Origin: Prinsepia uniflora
Lineage: Eukaryota; Streptophyta; Magnoliopsida; Rosales; Rosaceae
Assembly (NCBI GenBank): GCA_032719365.1
Contig: CM064874.1
Span: forward strand, 37,124,716-37,188,715
Length of the DNA stretch: 64,000 nucleotides
Reading direction: 5' to 3'
Positions within the stretch are counted from its first letter, which is position 1. Every line of letters starts with the position of its first letter. The notes below the pieces were generated by a model, which saw only the letters and a list, made by a program, of their open reading frames with translations, searched no databases and was not told where the DNA came from. Made by a program: the position numbers and the translations under genes. Below are positions 35,791-48,139 of the stretch, piece by piece.

Positions 35791-37539
35791 ATGATCGGAC
35801 CGAACTTCATGGACGACGTGGACTGCGGCCTCTTCGACACCATTGATGACCTCCTCGACTTCCCGAACGACGACGTCGAGTCCGGACTGGGCCACGCTCC
35901 CGACTGCAACGCCGCCTTCAACTCCTCCCTCTGGCCCAGCCAGTCCGGCTTCCCTTCTTCCGACGACGACGCCGTTTTCGCCCGCAACAGCGCCTCAGAC
36001 CTCTCCGCCGAGCTCTCCGTTCCGGTGAGTCACAGTCCCTCTCCCTATCTCTCGACGCTTACGTGGCATTTTCAAAGTGTCGGTTTCACGGGATTTCTCT
36101 GAAATTCAAATGAATGTGATGATGACGTCATACGTTGAAATTAGGAGAGGGTGTATATTAAATTTGTATTTGTTTATTTGGAAATTAGTAAAATTATTAG
36201 ACTTGGCGTGCCAGGCTGGCAAGTCCCGCGTAAAGTTGCGCAGATGGGTGTGGTCCTCTGTATTGCCGCATGTGTTGATCATGTGGTGGGTGGTTTGGTT
36301 CAGAGGATAGTGTTGCGTCGTAAAAAGTGAAAACGTAAAAGAGTGGGTGTGAACCAATTGAAAACAAGAAAAACATATCCCTCCTTTTCGAGGGTATATA
36401 TTGGTCATCGACCAGGGAACGACATCGTTTGAATGTCGGTGCTGGGTTCTCAATGAACAGTTGAATAATTTCATTATTGAATTTGATCGGTGAAATTTGA
36501 ATTGGATGGTGTCTATCAGTATCAGTCATGGGACTTGTCATGTGATGAACGGACCCAAATTTCGAAAGGGAATTAAGGCCAATTTCTCACGTGCATACTT
36601 TTTATGTTGGCTTTTGCTTCATTACGACTCGAAGCTGTAATAATGAACATTAAATATTTAATTTTGGATGAAATTAAATTAGTAAAATGGAATTGAATTT
36701 GTTTGTGTTGACAGATGGAAGACATAGTTCAATTGGAATGGCTGTCCAACTTTGTTGAGGATTCCTTCTCTGGTGGAAGCCTCACAATCAACAGACCAGA
36801 CGCCTTCATGCACAAGGAAACTTCCCACCAGCAGTTCCAGACCTCCAGCCCGATTTCCGTCCTTGATAGCAGCAGCTCCTGCTCCGTTGAGAAGAACGTG
36901 CCGCACAGCCCTAGCCCGGTGGCGGCCCCTGCCAAGCGTGGACGTGCTCGCAGCAAGCGTCCACGCCCGGCCTCCTTCAACCCTCGCTCCGCAATTCAAC
37001 TCATTTCCCCTGCCTCCTCTGTTACAGAGGCAGAGGCACGTCAGCCACAGCCATTGCTCATCCCAAAAGTGCCTTCAGATTGTGACAGCTTTGCTGAGTC
37101 TCGTCCTTTGATCAAGATACCAAAACAGTGTCCCGGGGAGCAGCAGAAGAAGAAAAGGAAGATCAAGGTGTCGCTTCCTCAGACTCAGACCCCGGGGGAG
37201 GGGATTCAAAATTCCAGCCCTAATCAGGCTGCAGTGAGAAAATGCTTGCATTGTGAGATTACCAAGACTCCCCAGTGGAGGGCAGGGCCAATGGGGCCGA
37301 AAACCCTGTGCAACGCCTGTGGTGTCCGCTATAAGTCCGGGCGGCTCTTCCCTGAGTACCGCCCTGCTGCAAGCCCTACTTTTGTTCCAGCCCTGCACTC
37401 AAATTCCCATAAGAAAGTTCTTGAGATGAGGACCAAGGGCGGGGATCTGATTGCTTACGAAGAAAGTGCTGCAGCTATGAATGATGGACCTGAACTCATT
37501 CCAAATACTAACCACAGCATTTCGCTGGATTACATGTGA
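35791..37539 (+). CDS. GATA8: GATA transcription factor, GATA8/BME3-like (two coding exons)
   Basis: This is a nuclear zinc-finger DNA-binding protein that recognises GATA-core promoter elements. Exon 1 is 35,791-36,024 (78 codons) and exon 2 is 36,715-37,539 (274 codons plus TGA), giving 352 residues. The intron 36,025-36,714 is GT-AG, phase 0 (CCG/GTGAGT and TTGACAG/ATGGAAG). The N-terminus MIGPNFMDDVDCGLFD and an acidic DDLLDFPNDDVE segment match what I recall of Arabidopsis GATA8 (BLUE MICROPYLAR END 3, a positive regulator of seed germination). The joined sequence ELSVPMEDIVQLEWLSNFVE is the subfamily-A hallmark. Basic patches KRGRARSKRPRP (residues 152-163) and KKKRKIK (223-229) are likely nuclear signals. 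The C-x2-C-x18-C-x2-C finger uses Cys255, 258, 277 and 280, followed by GRLFPEYRPAASPTF. No frameshift or lost key residue; the only intact cellular gene in the window. Confidence 0.95.
36025..36714 (+). other. Intron of the GATA8-like gene
   Basis: 690 bp, donor GTGAGT and acceptor TTGACAG, phase 0. It is AT-richer than the exons. Frames of 77-122 codons inside it carry no domain. No inserted transposon was recognised. Confidence 0.93.
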
Positions 37540-37800
37540 GAGATGGATGGAGGATGTTAGAGGATAGTGTTCCTAGTTGGATACACAGCTGCCTTGTCTC
37601 TTGCCCTGTTATGTGGTTTGTGTTAGTGTCATTTCATTTCTTTGTTCATTGGTTGTTTGTACAGGGATGGAATGGGGAGGAGGAAATAGGTGCCAAATAG
37701 ATGACCCATATATTTAGCTAGTAGAAAAAGGAGAGACCTGAAAAAACAGAGAAATCCAAGTTTTAATGGTAGACTTTTAGATTTAGCGTTGATGAAGAAG
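37540..37800 (+). other. Likely 3' UTR of the GATA8-like gene
   Basis: After the TGA the sequence is T-rich, with TTTGTACAGG and TTGTTTGT far-upstream-type elements near 37,645 and an ATGACCCATATATTTAGC stretch at 37,701. There is no canonical AATAAA, so the poly(A) site cannot be placed precisely. Confidence 0.4.
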
Positions 37801-38562
37801 ATGATGGGTATTTAGGTAAGTAAGGGTTTTAGCTGTTGAGTCTTTTGCGTCCTTTGCTTTCATTTTCATATATTTTTCTTTTTTATTTCTTCCTTTGCAA
37901 GGGAATTCTTTTTGCAGTTCGTTTGTAGTAGAACAGAAATTCTGAAATGAGTACTGGAATTTGATATTTCTTATCCTTTTTTCCAACCGCTTTTTATTTT
38001 TTTGATTCTTCAGATGTGCTTGTTTTCTTAATTTCTGCACTTGATCCTAGGAATCTTTTCACCATTTTGAAGTTTGGGTTGAAGAAGCAGAAAAGTATAA
38101 GTGATGAGAGTTAGTTGCTGTGCATCAACCAATTTTTGGGTTGTTGCTGTTAGGTCTTTGTGCGCATTTCAAGTTTGCAAGAGGGTCAGCCAATTTGATG
38201 AGAACAATATGTCATCATCTCCACCAGTGCAAGACTTTCTAGAAATTATTAGAACTTGAAATAAAAAAAAAACATCTTCTCGTCTGGAAACAAAACGGTG
38301 TCTGTTAGATAGTTTTTTCTCCACAAATAACGGACTTTGGTATAATGGATGGACTCGTACCAAATGAGTTCAAAAAATGGTCGTACATGAATTTTCCAAA
38401 CATGTTACATTTTATTCAATAATCTCCAAACATAAGTAAAAACTGAGACAGAGCTTCGACATACAAAGATTAGAGAAAAAGGTAGATAAAACTCCGATTT
38501 TTTGTTTTTGTTTTAAAAATAGGTTCTTTTTCAAAAGTTAGTTAAGTGTTGAAAATTCACAA

Positions 38563-38599
<37 letters not shown>

Positions 38600-40117
38600 G
38601 TGAGTCTGATATTTGCAGGTGATATGGTGAGTTGGGGAGGTTGCGTAATATTTGTTGTGAAGAGATATAAGTACGATTTGAGGGTGTAATAAATAATGTT
38701 CAGGGGTGTGTCATATGCAGGCAACGTTGGTTAAAGGTTAATGGAGGATTGAGGGTTCATGATCAATATAGTGAAAATCATTTTATAATACTAAATTTTT
38801 ATATAAAAATTAAGAGAAGGTGGTGTTTCAATTATGGTTAAAGTTTCACATGTGAGGGACATATCCATTTGATAAAACAAAACTCATTAACGTGGCATTG
38901 AAAGTTAGGGCATTCCATAATACCACTACTTGCTAATTTCTCTCATTACTTGCTTTCCAAAGTCATTGGTGCACATTTAGGGGTGTTTACTTAAAGGTAA
39001 TGCATATCTAATTAATGGGAATGATTCACATTATAAAGTATTCATATGTTTACTTGCAAAATCAAATTTTTTTTCTTTTCTTTCTAATAAGTGAGCCGCA
39101 CATGAAATTTTTAATGTCGTTATTCATTTTGGAGTAATGAAATTAACTAACGGGATGTGTTAATAATTTTCATTACCTATTTAAATTTTTTTATGTACCA
39201 AAATTACCCTATAACTTTTACAATAATTATAAAGTTCAATTACAATAAATTTACGCGTACCCTATTATTTTTTTAAACGCTTCAATACTCCGACGATTTA
39301 GCGGCATGAAAGATGTACCAGTACGGAAGAAATCATCCTTTCTTCTTCTTCTTTTGGTTTAGTGTATTCTTAAGATATGAATGGAATCTAACTCGGTTAT
39401 TAATTTGGTCTATCACCTCACCTCAAATATTTTTCTCTATGCATGTCAAAAGAAAGGAGAATATTTCTTTTTATAGGCGGAAGCTTCCAAAAAATGGAGA
39501 AGGACAATTTATTTATTTATTTCTAAAAAAATTGATGAGAGTTGAGTGTTCTCTCTTAAAATGATCTAGAACTGACATGAAAACACTATCATAATGAACC
39601 AATGTTGTAAATTATATTTTATTATTTACTATATAATTTAAGTAAATTAATAATATCATGTGTATAAATTTGTTTGAATTAGGGAGGTGAGAGGAGGCCT
39701 TTGGCGAGACGTCTTAATCTGACCAAATGCAAACCAAATGAAAGAAAAAGATCAACTTTATTACCAACAATGATGGTATTGATTGTGGGCATAAACCAAA
39801 TCCATCAATCATTCTTGCAGTGAATTACTTTCATTTTCATTAAGCTGACGGGATTCATAATCATTTCATTTCATAATGTCTCATCTCATTCTTGCAATTA
39901 CATATCTACGCTTTAAAATAATTAATAATAATAATAATAATGATAATAATAATAATGTGAGAAACGAGAATGGAATTGGTGTCTCCTTGTGAATTCCCCC
40001 CTCTGGCCTCTACAATGAAAAGTGTGCCTAACCAAATTAGTTGGGTTTAAATGTGGGATACTTAAACCTAATTGCAACTCTTCTTCAATAACAAAGTTAG
40101 GGTACTTTAAAATTGAA
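37801..40117. other. AT-rich intergenic DNA
   Basis: There is a TA run at 38,565-38,597 and an AAT run at 39,918-39,957, both low complexity. Between 38,970 and 39,180 the motifs GGGTGTTTACTTAAAGG and GTAATGAAATT resemble hAT-type MITE ends, but I could not find a matched pair with a target duplication. The 83-codon frame at 39,313 is Phe/Lys-rich and unsupported. Confidence 0.5.
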
Positions 40118-40294
40118 TAATACTATTTGGATACACTAAATTGACCACATTTAGTGACCATATTGATATGGCAATTAATGAATAATGTTATTTTAATAAG
40201 TTTAATTATTTTATATTTATATTAGACTATTCATTGATTGACACATCAACATGGTCATTAAATATGGTCGATTTAGTGTGTCAAAATAACATTA
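40118..40294. mobile_element. Foldback MITE (177 bp, long terminal inverted repeats)
   Basis: The ends TAATACTATTTGGATACACT and, on the other strand, TAATGTTATTTTGACACACT begin two arms of about 70 bp. The arms share ACTAAATTGACCACATTTAG versus ACTAAATCGACCATATTTAA and continue to CAATTAATGAATAATGTTA versus CAATCAATGAATAGTCTA. Almost the whole unit folds into one imperfect hairpin with a short AT-rich loop near 40,200. It has no coding capacity. The superfamily is not clear from the ends. Confidence 0.75.
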
Positions 40295-43049
40295 CCTTTC
40301 AAAATTAGACCATCTTTTTCAAACAAGAAATATCACTAAATTACGTTTTCATTTGCAGTGACGACCTTAGAAAAAAGGCCACATTTGAGGGCACGATTTG
40401 ACTTTGTAAAATAAACCTATATCACAGTGATCCAAACTGCTCCAATCCAAAGGGAGGTGTGAAATAAAAAAGCTCCACTAAAAATCCAAATTGGGCTGAC
40501 TTGAATTGGGATTGGATAGGCTTTTATAGGCCCAATGTGGTGAAATTCAAGAAATGATCTTTGAATACATAACAGGTAGTGCGACTAGTGGGAGTCATGA
40601 GTATCTTAGTATGCAAGTAAACATGCAATGAATCTCAATTCCTTTTGGCACAATTCAAGTCCAATGCAATTGATGAGTAGTAGTTTTGCTTTCTTTCCCA
40701 ATTTCATCACTTATTCCCTGCTGGCTGCTGGCATCTCATGAGTCATGACCACCCACACCCCATGCCATCCCCTACAAAATGAAATCAACTGGCTGGCCTA
40801 ACCTGATTGAATTTTGTGAAGAAAGATCGACAAAAAAGAAAAGAAAAGAAAAGATGAATGTGTTTAATTATATTCTCCACCATGATTCATTGTTGAATTC
40901 GGTATATGCAAAGCACCCGCCTCAATTGGCGGCTATCTTCCAGGACAGGCTCCATGCATTCATCATGGGGAAAGAGGTGGTTCCCAGTTCCCACGCTGTG
41001 CGTAGCAAGTATCATCCTCCACAGTCCACGTCAACACGGTTGTACGCGTGTGCTGCCGCAATATTGGCCAAAATTGTCATACTACTTAAGCACTTGGCCA
41101 AAATTGCAGAAGCCAAATAGTAAAACAACCTAAATGCGGGATCGGGATTGTACGTTGCAGAAAACTTTCTTGCTTCAATGGGATGGGTTGATAATGCTTT
41201 GAATTCTGCGACTGCATTATAAAACTAACTATAAAATGTGGGAGACATGAGAATGGCTTTAAAGTTCCATTTATAATGGGCTTTTCGAAGGCACAAGTCC
41301 AGCCCAAGCTTGGATTCACCAAGTAAACTCAGCAAATCTGGTAGTACTCCTCCGGCCTAGTGTAAGTAGGACCAATTGAGAATCCTGGGCAACCTTTTCG
41401 AGGCCCATGTGTTTATTTATATTTTTCAACAAAAAAGCTCCCTTGTGATAAAAGTAACATTGAATTCATTTCTATTAAGCAAAATTTCAAAGCAATTTAA
41501 TGACACTAATCTCTTACTAAAATCTTGATTTTAACCTGAACTATAAATATTTTGATATGCGACATAGAATTAGAACGGAAGCGAAGTGAATGTTGATTGT
41601 TGTACCTTCCAATTAAGTTCCAATAGATGTCAGATCAGGTATAGAGTGGCATGATTTGGAATGAGCTGTTGGATCCTGTGAATGTGTGTGAGCCAACTAC
41701 TTTCATCACCCATACTCCCACACCAACCAACACTAGTACACTCCCCGTAGTATTATTGGTCTAATGTGCAAAATAAGAAATTCTAGCTTTCGTAAAACTG
41801 CGTACATATAAACTATTACGCAATAATAATATTAATAATATTATTATTATGAAACTAGTCTATGGGTGAATTGCATTGATGTACGTTTGTCAGTCACATT
41901 ATAACAAAAGAAACTTAATTAGAGGGTAATTAAATACAAGATCTTAACTAGTTGACCAAGCCCATAGCCACAGGCTTATTAATAAGTGTGGACATCCTGC
42001 AGTCGAGAGCAGCGGCCATGCCTAATTGGCTATTTGGCTATTGGCACTATTGGCTACTGGCTAGCAGAGCGGCATGTGAACTGCCGCTGCCGTTGTCTTC
42101 GCCTTTGTGCCGCCATGTGTTGCAATCAATGTTTCTGTTTCTTAATTTTGTTACAAACCCACCGATGTTCATGTAAATTTGCAACCAGTCTTTCTTCAAC
42201 TTGCCAACCAAAAATTATTGCATTTTCCTTGCAACCACCACTGATTACTAGGTGTGTAAGCAATATGGGGTTATTAGTATTGTGGCTCCTTCAAATATAA
42301 GCAACATGAATTATGATTACTTAAAATTGTCCTTTGGAAAATGTCTTGTTAGAATGTGTCCTCGGCCGCGCTAATAGCTTAATTAAAAAGCCTAGCTATC
42401 CTCTGAATATGATGAAGCTTATTACTTGCTACCTCAAACCCATCGAAATATTATAACAAACACGAATCTATGAACTTGACTGGTTCGGCTTAATTCACAC
42501 TCGTTAAATGACTGAAGGAAAAAGGAAACAAAAACAAAACACTGTGACCTGCACTAGTGGAATGCGACGTGACGCGTCCGGATGACTGGGTCCCAATCCC
42601 ATCAGGAAGTGGGAACCCACGTCCGAATCTGTGTCGTCGTTTCTTCTGTTGGCCCTACAACTGTGGAAAATGTTATAAACTCAGCCATGCCTTGGTTTTC
42701 TACAAGAAAAATATAACTGGATCCTATTTTGGAGGGATTTGGTAGTGCGAATTCCACGAACCGCCGTATCCTATTTTCCATGTTCATAACTTCTTTGGAA
42801 ACATTATTCGAGGAAATTAATTATTTAATTTATGATCAAAACATAGGTGACAAATCCAAACCAAAACACGAATAAATCTTTATTCCATCTTTTTATAGTT
42901 TAAATGACTGCATATTAAAGCTATAATAATTATTTCAATTATAAGGAGTTTATAACTAAATTAATAGCGTTTTCTTAATTTTACTACTATTAATATAATT
43001 AAATCTCTCCTTTATTAGATATATAATTACAATCATTTAAATATATAAT
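40295..43049. other. Intergenic DNA without a supported gene
   Basis: Open frames at 40,779-41,120 (113 codons), 41,952-42,300 (overlapping, 74 and 104 codons) and 42,557-42,745 start with ATG but show no domain, no repeat partner and no consistent splice sites. A short AAT/ATT palindromic run is at 41,821-41,850. The GC content is slightly higher at 42,000-42,130 and 42,555-42,660, which may mark decayed coding DNA that I cannot name. Confidence 0.45.
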
Positions 43050-43052
43050 TTA

Positions 43053-44079
43053 GAGCACATCTAATGGGTGAACTCTTGCCCAGGCAAAGGCTCTTCCTAG
43101 CCCTCTGCCTCTGCATTTCGGCTTCTAATGCGTGAATTCTTACCCAGACAAAGGTAAGCCCCTAGACTATTTTGACCCCCTGCCAATCCTGAGAAGGCTG
43201 CTACTCCACCAACAAAACAAAATGGCTTTAGCCTCCTCGTCATTCCCTGCATCTCATTCCTTCTCATTTTTCATTTCTTCTTCTGCTAAAGCGTCCTCAG
43301 TAACCAGAGAAGCACACAAGATTCAAACTTTTCTTCTAAAATTGAATTGAGAAACGTACCTAAACTAAATTTGAGAGGATCTCTGATGAGTCAGAGTCCA
43401 TTTTCAGCTAAAGTTGAAACGCAGTTGACAGAACTCAAACCCAAAAAGATGATGAAGAATTAGAAGCAGCGGTAAAGAGACGTGGCAACCAGATAGCGGT
43501 TCATTTGCAGAGTCATTTGACAGAAATCTCAGCGCAAAAGTTTGATATAAACCAAGCCCATTTCCAAGATTTGGTTTTGGTATAAACCCAAATCGTGATC
43601 AAGTTTTAATTAATTAAAAGTTGAGTGCTTAAATATTTTACATTTTTTTTCAATATTTATTATATATAATATATTTAAATATTTAGATATATATATGATC
43701 CATGTACATATATATAATTAATTAAACTCATATAAATTAAGTCTTGAGTCCAAATTTTTTTATAAGTTTAACAAGATATTAATTAATTCCAGTAAAAAAA
43801 ATATATTAATTAATGAAAATTAGACATATGTGAATATTTTATAAAATCTCATAATCTACCTAATTATTAATTTCACCATATACATATATTAAACCCAATT
43901 ATAGCAATTAAAGCACAATCGAAACCCAAATCAATTCATAAAAAAAATTGAATTGATGCCCCTTGCTCTTTCCCATTAGAAACACAAAAAACAACATTGG
44001 ACAAAATATGATGAACAGTTTTGAGGGGCTAAACCTTGCATTTAGCCTCTTACCCTTACTTCTACCACTAGACATGCTC
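43053..44079. mobile_element. Non-autonomous PIF/Harbinger-type element (1,027 bp)
   Basis: The ends GAGCACATCTAATGG and (minus strand) GAGCATGTCTAGTGG form an imperfect terminal inverted repeat. Both are flanked by TTA (43,050-43,052 and 44,080-44,082), the 3-bp target duplication typical of PIF/Harbinger. Subterminal DNA carries repeated GGCTAAG/AGGCAAGG motifs. The interior is AT-rich, with an undiagnosable 72-codon frame at 43,132-43,350. A related element starts only 61 bp to the right. Confidence 0.72.
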
Positions 44080-44320
44080 TTACAATTTAGTATTTTTTTT
44101 ATCATGCAAAATCACCTTGATAAATTGTGGAGTCCTATTAGAACAAGTTTAGTGGTAGAGGCAAGAGAAATGGGCTAAGACAAGATTTAGCCCCTTAAAT
44201 GATACTATTCATGACATCTTGCCAAAGATGATTTTTTATGTTTCTAATGGGCAGAGGCAAGGGGCTAAAATTCAAATTTTTATGTGAATCATTTTCTTAA
44301 AGATAATTAAAACATATATT

Positions 44321-44705
44321 CTAAATTGTACATGTAATCTTTTGATAAGGTGATAACCCAAGTACACCTACGACATCTGGCTTTTGTGTGAAGTAATTGT
44401 CATGAGCGACAACATCTTGAAATATGCGGGCAAATTGGTGACGCTTCATTCTATAACGCCTACGAAAATTATGATCGGAATACACCGGTTGCAACACAAA
44501 GTAATCCTCCATGAGTAAAGGGGCATATACATACTTATGTCGATTCTTAACTTCGCGACCAAATTATGAACCTGGTTGGGTGGATGAATTGGAAGATGAA
44601 CTTTGATATTCTAAGACAGCGCCAACGATAAGCATTTTTATTTGACACCTATGTTTTTCATCTTCCTCTCGATCTTGATTCATTTTTTTCAACAAACGTT
44701 TCATA
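44321..44705 (-). pseudogene. PIF/Harbinger transposase N-terminal relic
   Basis: Reading on minus from about 44,705, the frame gives KKMNQDREEDEKHR, a TAA stop near 44,566, then REVKNRHKYVYAPLLMEDYF and on to NFRRRYRMKRHQFARI, DVVAHDNYFTQKPD and GVLGLSPYQK before a stop at 44,321. The RRRYRM...LGLSPYQK pattern is the conserved region that precedes the DDE nuclease in plant HARBI1-like transposases. The DDE catalytic part is absent, so the relic cannot catalyse transposition. The 63-codon frame at 44,321-44,512 is its longest open piece. Confidence 0.8.
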
Positions 44706-44710
44706 GCTAA

Positions 44711-44714
<4 letters not shown>

Positions 44715-44787
<73 letters not shown>

Positions 44788-44867
44788 GTAATAATAATAA
44801 TAATAATACTAATAATCACAATAATACTAATCACAATAATAATAATAATAATCACAATAATAATCAC

Positions 44868-44924
<57 letters not shown>
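44715..44924. repeat. (AAT)n microsatellite, about 210 bp
   Basis: Nearly pure AAT trinucleotides with a few AATCAC and AGT interruptions. The poly-Ile and poly-Leu frames through it are artefacts. Confidence 0.97.
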
Positions 44925-44925
<1 letters not shown>

Positions 44926-45028
44926 TAAATAAAGATAAAAGAGAGAAAGGTTGAGACACTTCTTCAGATTTTGCTCCTCCTTTTGCTCCTCCATTCGTTC
45001 TCTTTTCAGTTGAGTCCGAGAGAGAGAG

Positions 45029-48000
45029 TGTCAGGACCCGTCTCAAATCCCCCCAGGATTAACGCGGGACACGCCTGATCCCGTCTGACATGAAGTGTCA
45101 AACAAGGGAAAATTCCGACTTTAGTCCCACCGGGCTTCCGGAGTACGCTAGGATCCGGAGGAGGAGTGTGATGTCTCGGTCTCCGCTACAACCCGCATCT
45201 GCGATCAACCTGAAGGGCATTAAAACCATTTAAAGCTGTGAGTGGATAAACAAATAATTTTAAAAAAATCAATTTCACGGATAGAAGATTTATTTATGCT
45301 CTTCACTAAAAAGTATGCATGCATTCGAAAACCAGTTAATCAAACCATTAGGGCCTTAGTCCAAAACAGTAAACCAAAGTATATGGGAACTCAGCCCAAA
45401 TCAAATACATGTGTGACTCAGCCCAAATCACATCACGTGGGTCTCAGCCCAAAACCATTACTAGTGGTACTCAGCCCAAAACCAATCCTCGGCATCCCTG
45501 ATGCTTGACATCCGAGATGTCACAATCATTCCTGTCACGGTTCCAAGCTACGCGTGCTACCTGAGGTCTCAAATCCCAAGTCTCCCCAGGGTCCACCCAG
45601 GTCAATGACCCGCAGATCAATAAACCTTCATGGGGGGAGGTTTTAACCTCTACAATCTTGCTCCCGAGCCACTATACGGACCGGTCGCTCTGTGCAATGA
45701 CCCCTCGCAGGCAATCTCCGTGACTACTCCAAGATACTACGAGACGTCTGGAGGAGACAACCCGCCACTCCAGGATACTACCAGAAGTCTGGAGGGCATC
45801 CGTTCATGAGTATGGTATACGAAAAATCATTTTCATAATTCATTTCCAAAACCATTCAAAGAGCCACGCCCGGGTTTTCCATAAGCCATCATAAATCTAA
45901 ATATGGGTCCCTGACCCAAAATCATGTTTACAAACCATAATTGGGCCTCATGCCCGATATTACAACCAACTGGGCCTCAAGCCCAAATTCGTAAACCAAC
46001 GGGGCGCCGACCCGATCGTATAACTCAAATGGGCCTCCAACCCGATTTCTCATTAAATCAAATGGACCTCAATTCCGATGGTTTCCAATCAAATGGGTCT
46101 CATGCTCGATTCCATGTTTTCAAATCCAAAACCATTCCACAAAACTACCATAGAAAACACAGCACGTAGAAGTACCGTATAAAACCAGAAACCTCGAAAT
46201 ATGTGCAAATACGTGCATACTAAACACCACAATCAAATGCACTCATGGAATCACAAAACATGTATTAAAACATGTATAAAACATTTATGCATGAATTAAT
46301 TTAGAAAGAAAGGTCCACTCACAGACCGTCCAAAGTCGCGCCTCGATACGCGCGCCATAAGCCTTTCCCGGACCAATCACCGTCTCCGAGGCTCCCAAAC
46401 CTGTCCAAATCGTAATAGAGGGTTACTAACTACTTACTTAACCCCTCATTAAAGCCCTATAATTTTCCCAAATTTTTAACTATTTTAAAACTTGATCCTA
46501 AACCTTTGGACATCCCGAAATATATCGAGACGATGTCCGATTGACTCGAAACTAGTCCCAAAATGTTCATTACATCGAATAGATGAAATGTCAAGACCTG
46601 ACACTCCTATGTCAGGTCCCGAATCTCCTATGTCAGGTCCCGACTCATCTAGCATGATATTTTCCGCTTTGGGCCTCCTTGCCCTTACCCTCACGGTTTT
46701 GTTTTTGGGAGCTCACGGTGCAACTTCCCAGAGGGTTACCTATCATGGAAATGCACCAAGCTCAACTCGCTTAACTTTGGTGTTCCAACCTATCCCAAAT
46801 CCACTGAGCACCCAAAAGGTCTCGTGCTAGATAGGTGTGTGCCTACACCTTTAAGGAACACCACCATTCCCTTTCCAGACCATTCCCCCTTCACAGGAAT
46901 GTGGGATAGTTCACCGTTCCTTCCAGGACACGGGTCTTACATGAAATTACATGTTGGAACCTTCCCTAGAAAGTCGGCCACACGCCTACACGCGCCGCTT
47001 GAAGTGGCTACGCGTGGGAGCCACGTGCCGCTATAGTTTGCTTCCTCCTTTGGCTAGACCGGTCCAAACAGGCCCACCTGTAAAACCTGTCCAACTGGAC
47101 CGGCGTGACTGGTCCAGGGCTTCATCCTTTTTCTTCCTTCTTTCTACCAATCTACTCTAATCCATCCTAGGAACCATTGTATGAATTCAAATCATTGAAA
47201 ACAATCCTAAAATCCATGGGTTCAATAGCCCTTTTCTTCCCAAAACTTCCATTCTATGTTCAGGGCATAACCAAGGGCTAAAACTTAATCCTAAGGGTTC
47301 TATTAGGCTCTTAGGATCATTTTAGGAAGGTTTGTGGATTTAGATTGGGCCTACTTGGCCGGATTTGGAATTAGGTGGATGGCCACCAAAAATGCTCCAC
47401 GACCACAGTATGGCCGGCTCAGCCGTCCTCAGCCACCTTTTGTGGCTCTACATGACTCAAACCACCCCTCATAACATCCCTTAATCATTAGCTAACATCC
47501 TAAACATCCAAAACCCAAAATCAAAATTTGAAATGTAAAGGGGTCACGGTTTTACCTTGGCCATGAGTTCCCACCGCCGTCCACGGTGGCCCTACTACTG
47601 CCACCACCTTCTCTCAGTCCACCACTCCCCTCAATTCCTCTCATGGCCTCACACAACTCAAAAGGGGAAGGGTAATGGGTTTTGGGGTTCATCAGGTTGG
47701 ATTGGATGAACACAGACAAAGGGAATGGATATGCATGTGTCTGTGTTAGGTGAGCAATGGATGGGTGACATTTGTCACTCATCCATTGGCTTGATTCAAA
47801 TATCTAGGACTTACTTGAAAACAAAGGACCCCTTTTGTCTCGTAAAGCGTGCTGCTGTAAATAGTTCCTTGGAACTTCCGTGAACCGTAACTTTTTCGTC
47901 GAACGTCCGATTCCGACGTGCCACCTGTCTACCGACTCGTATCGACTCAATCTACATAACGGTCATCGGCCCTCAGCCATCGGACCTCCCAGATCAAAAG

Positions 48001-48139
48001 TTAACTATTTGCCCTCGTTTAGGGGAAAAGTTGTAATTTCGCCCTGAACGTCTGTTAATCCTCGGCTAATCCCCGATTAGCCCCACTAATCCATAATTAG
48101 TCTTAATTAATCCCTAAAAATTAGGGACGGGTCGTCACA
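45029..48139 (-). mobile_element. LARD element 2, 3' LTR (with Cassandra insertion)
   Basis: It begins TGTCAGGACCC at 45,029 and ends GACGGGTCGTCACA at 48,139 (one change from the usual TCGTTACA). The next bases are the PPT complement and the gypsy-type tail block. The closing pair is at 45,236-45,247 and 46,313-46,324. The hairpin interval has GGCATCCCTGATGCT, GACATCCGAGATGTC and GGGCCTCATGCCC units. A Cassandra solo LTR interrupts it at 46,589-46,941. The TGACACTTGT palindrome is at 47,755-47,789. Confidence 0.87.
46589..46941 (-). mobile_element. Cassandra TRIM solo LTR (353 bp)
   Basis: It is bounded by TG...CA and a perfect TGAAA duplication (46,584-46,588 and 46,942-46,946). In sense it starts TGTAAGACCCGTGTCC. 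About 46,721-46,785 carries the 5S-rRNA-like segment (minus: AAGTTAAGCGAGTTGAG ... GGTAACCCTCTGGGAAG) diagnostic of Cassandra elements. Near the TGTCA end the unit CTATGTCAGGTCCCGA is repeated, unlike in the copy at 49,706. Confidence 0.9.

Larger units (their letters stand above)
44141..45028 (-). mobile_element. PIF/Harbinger element with transposase relic, right end lost
   Basis: The left end GAACAAGTTTAGTGGTAGAG follows TTA (44,138-44,140) and resembles the ends of the neighbouring element at 43,053-44,079. The right terminal repeat is not found before the LARD LTR that starts at 45,029, so it was probably truncated by that insertion or by the large AAT expansion inside. Confidence 0.6.

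Noticed and set aside
38970..39870. hAT-type MITE pair
   Set aside because: Suggestive GGGTGTTTAC and TCATTTCATT motifs are present, but I could not find matched ends with an 8-bp duplication.
40779..41120. 113-codon frame as a small gene
   Set aside because: Lys-rich start caused by an AAAAGAAAAG stretch, no domain, no splice or promoter context that I can defend.
44658..45046. Poly-Ile and poly-Leu frames
   Set aside because: Direct translation of the AAT microsatellite.
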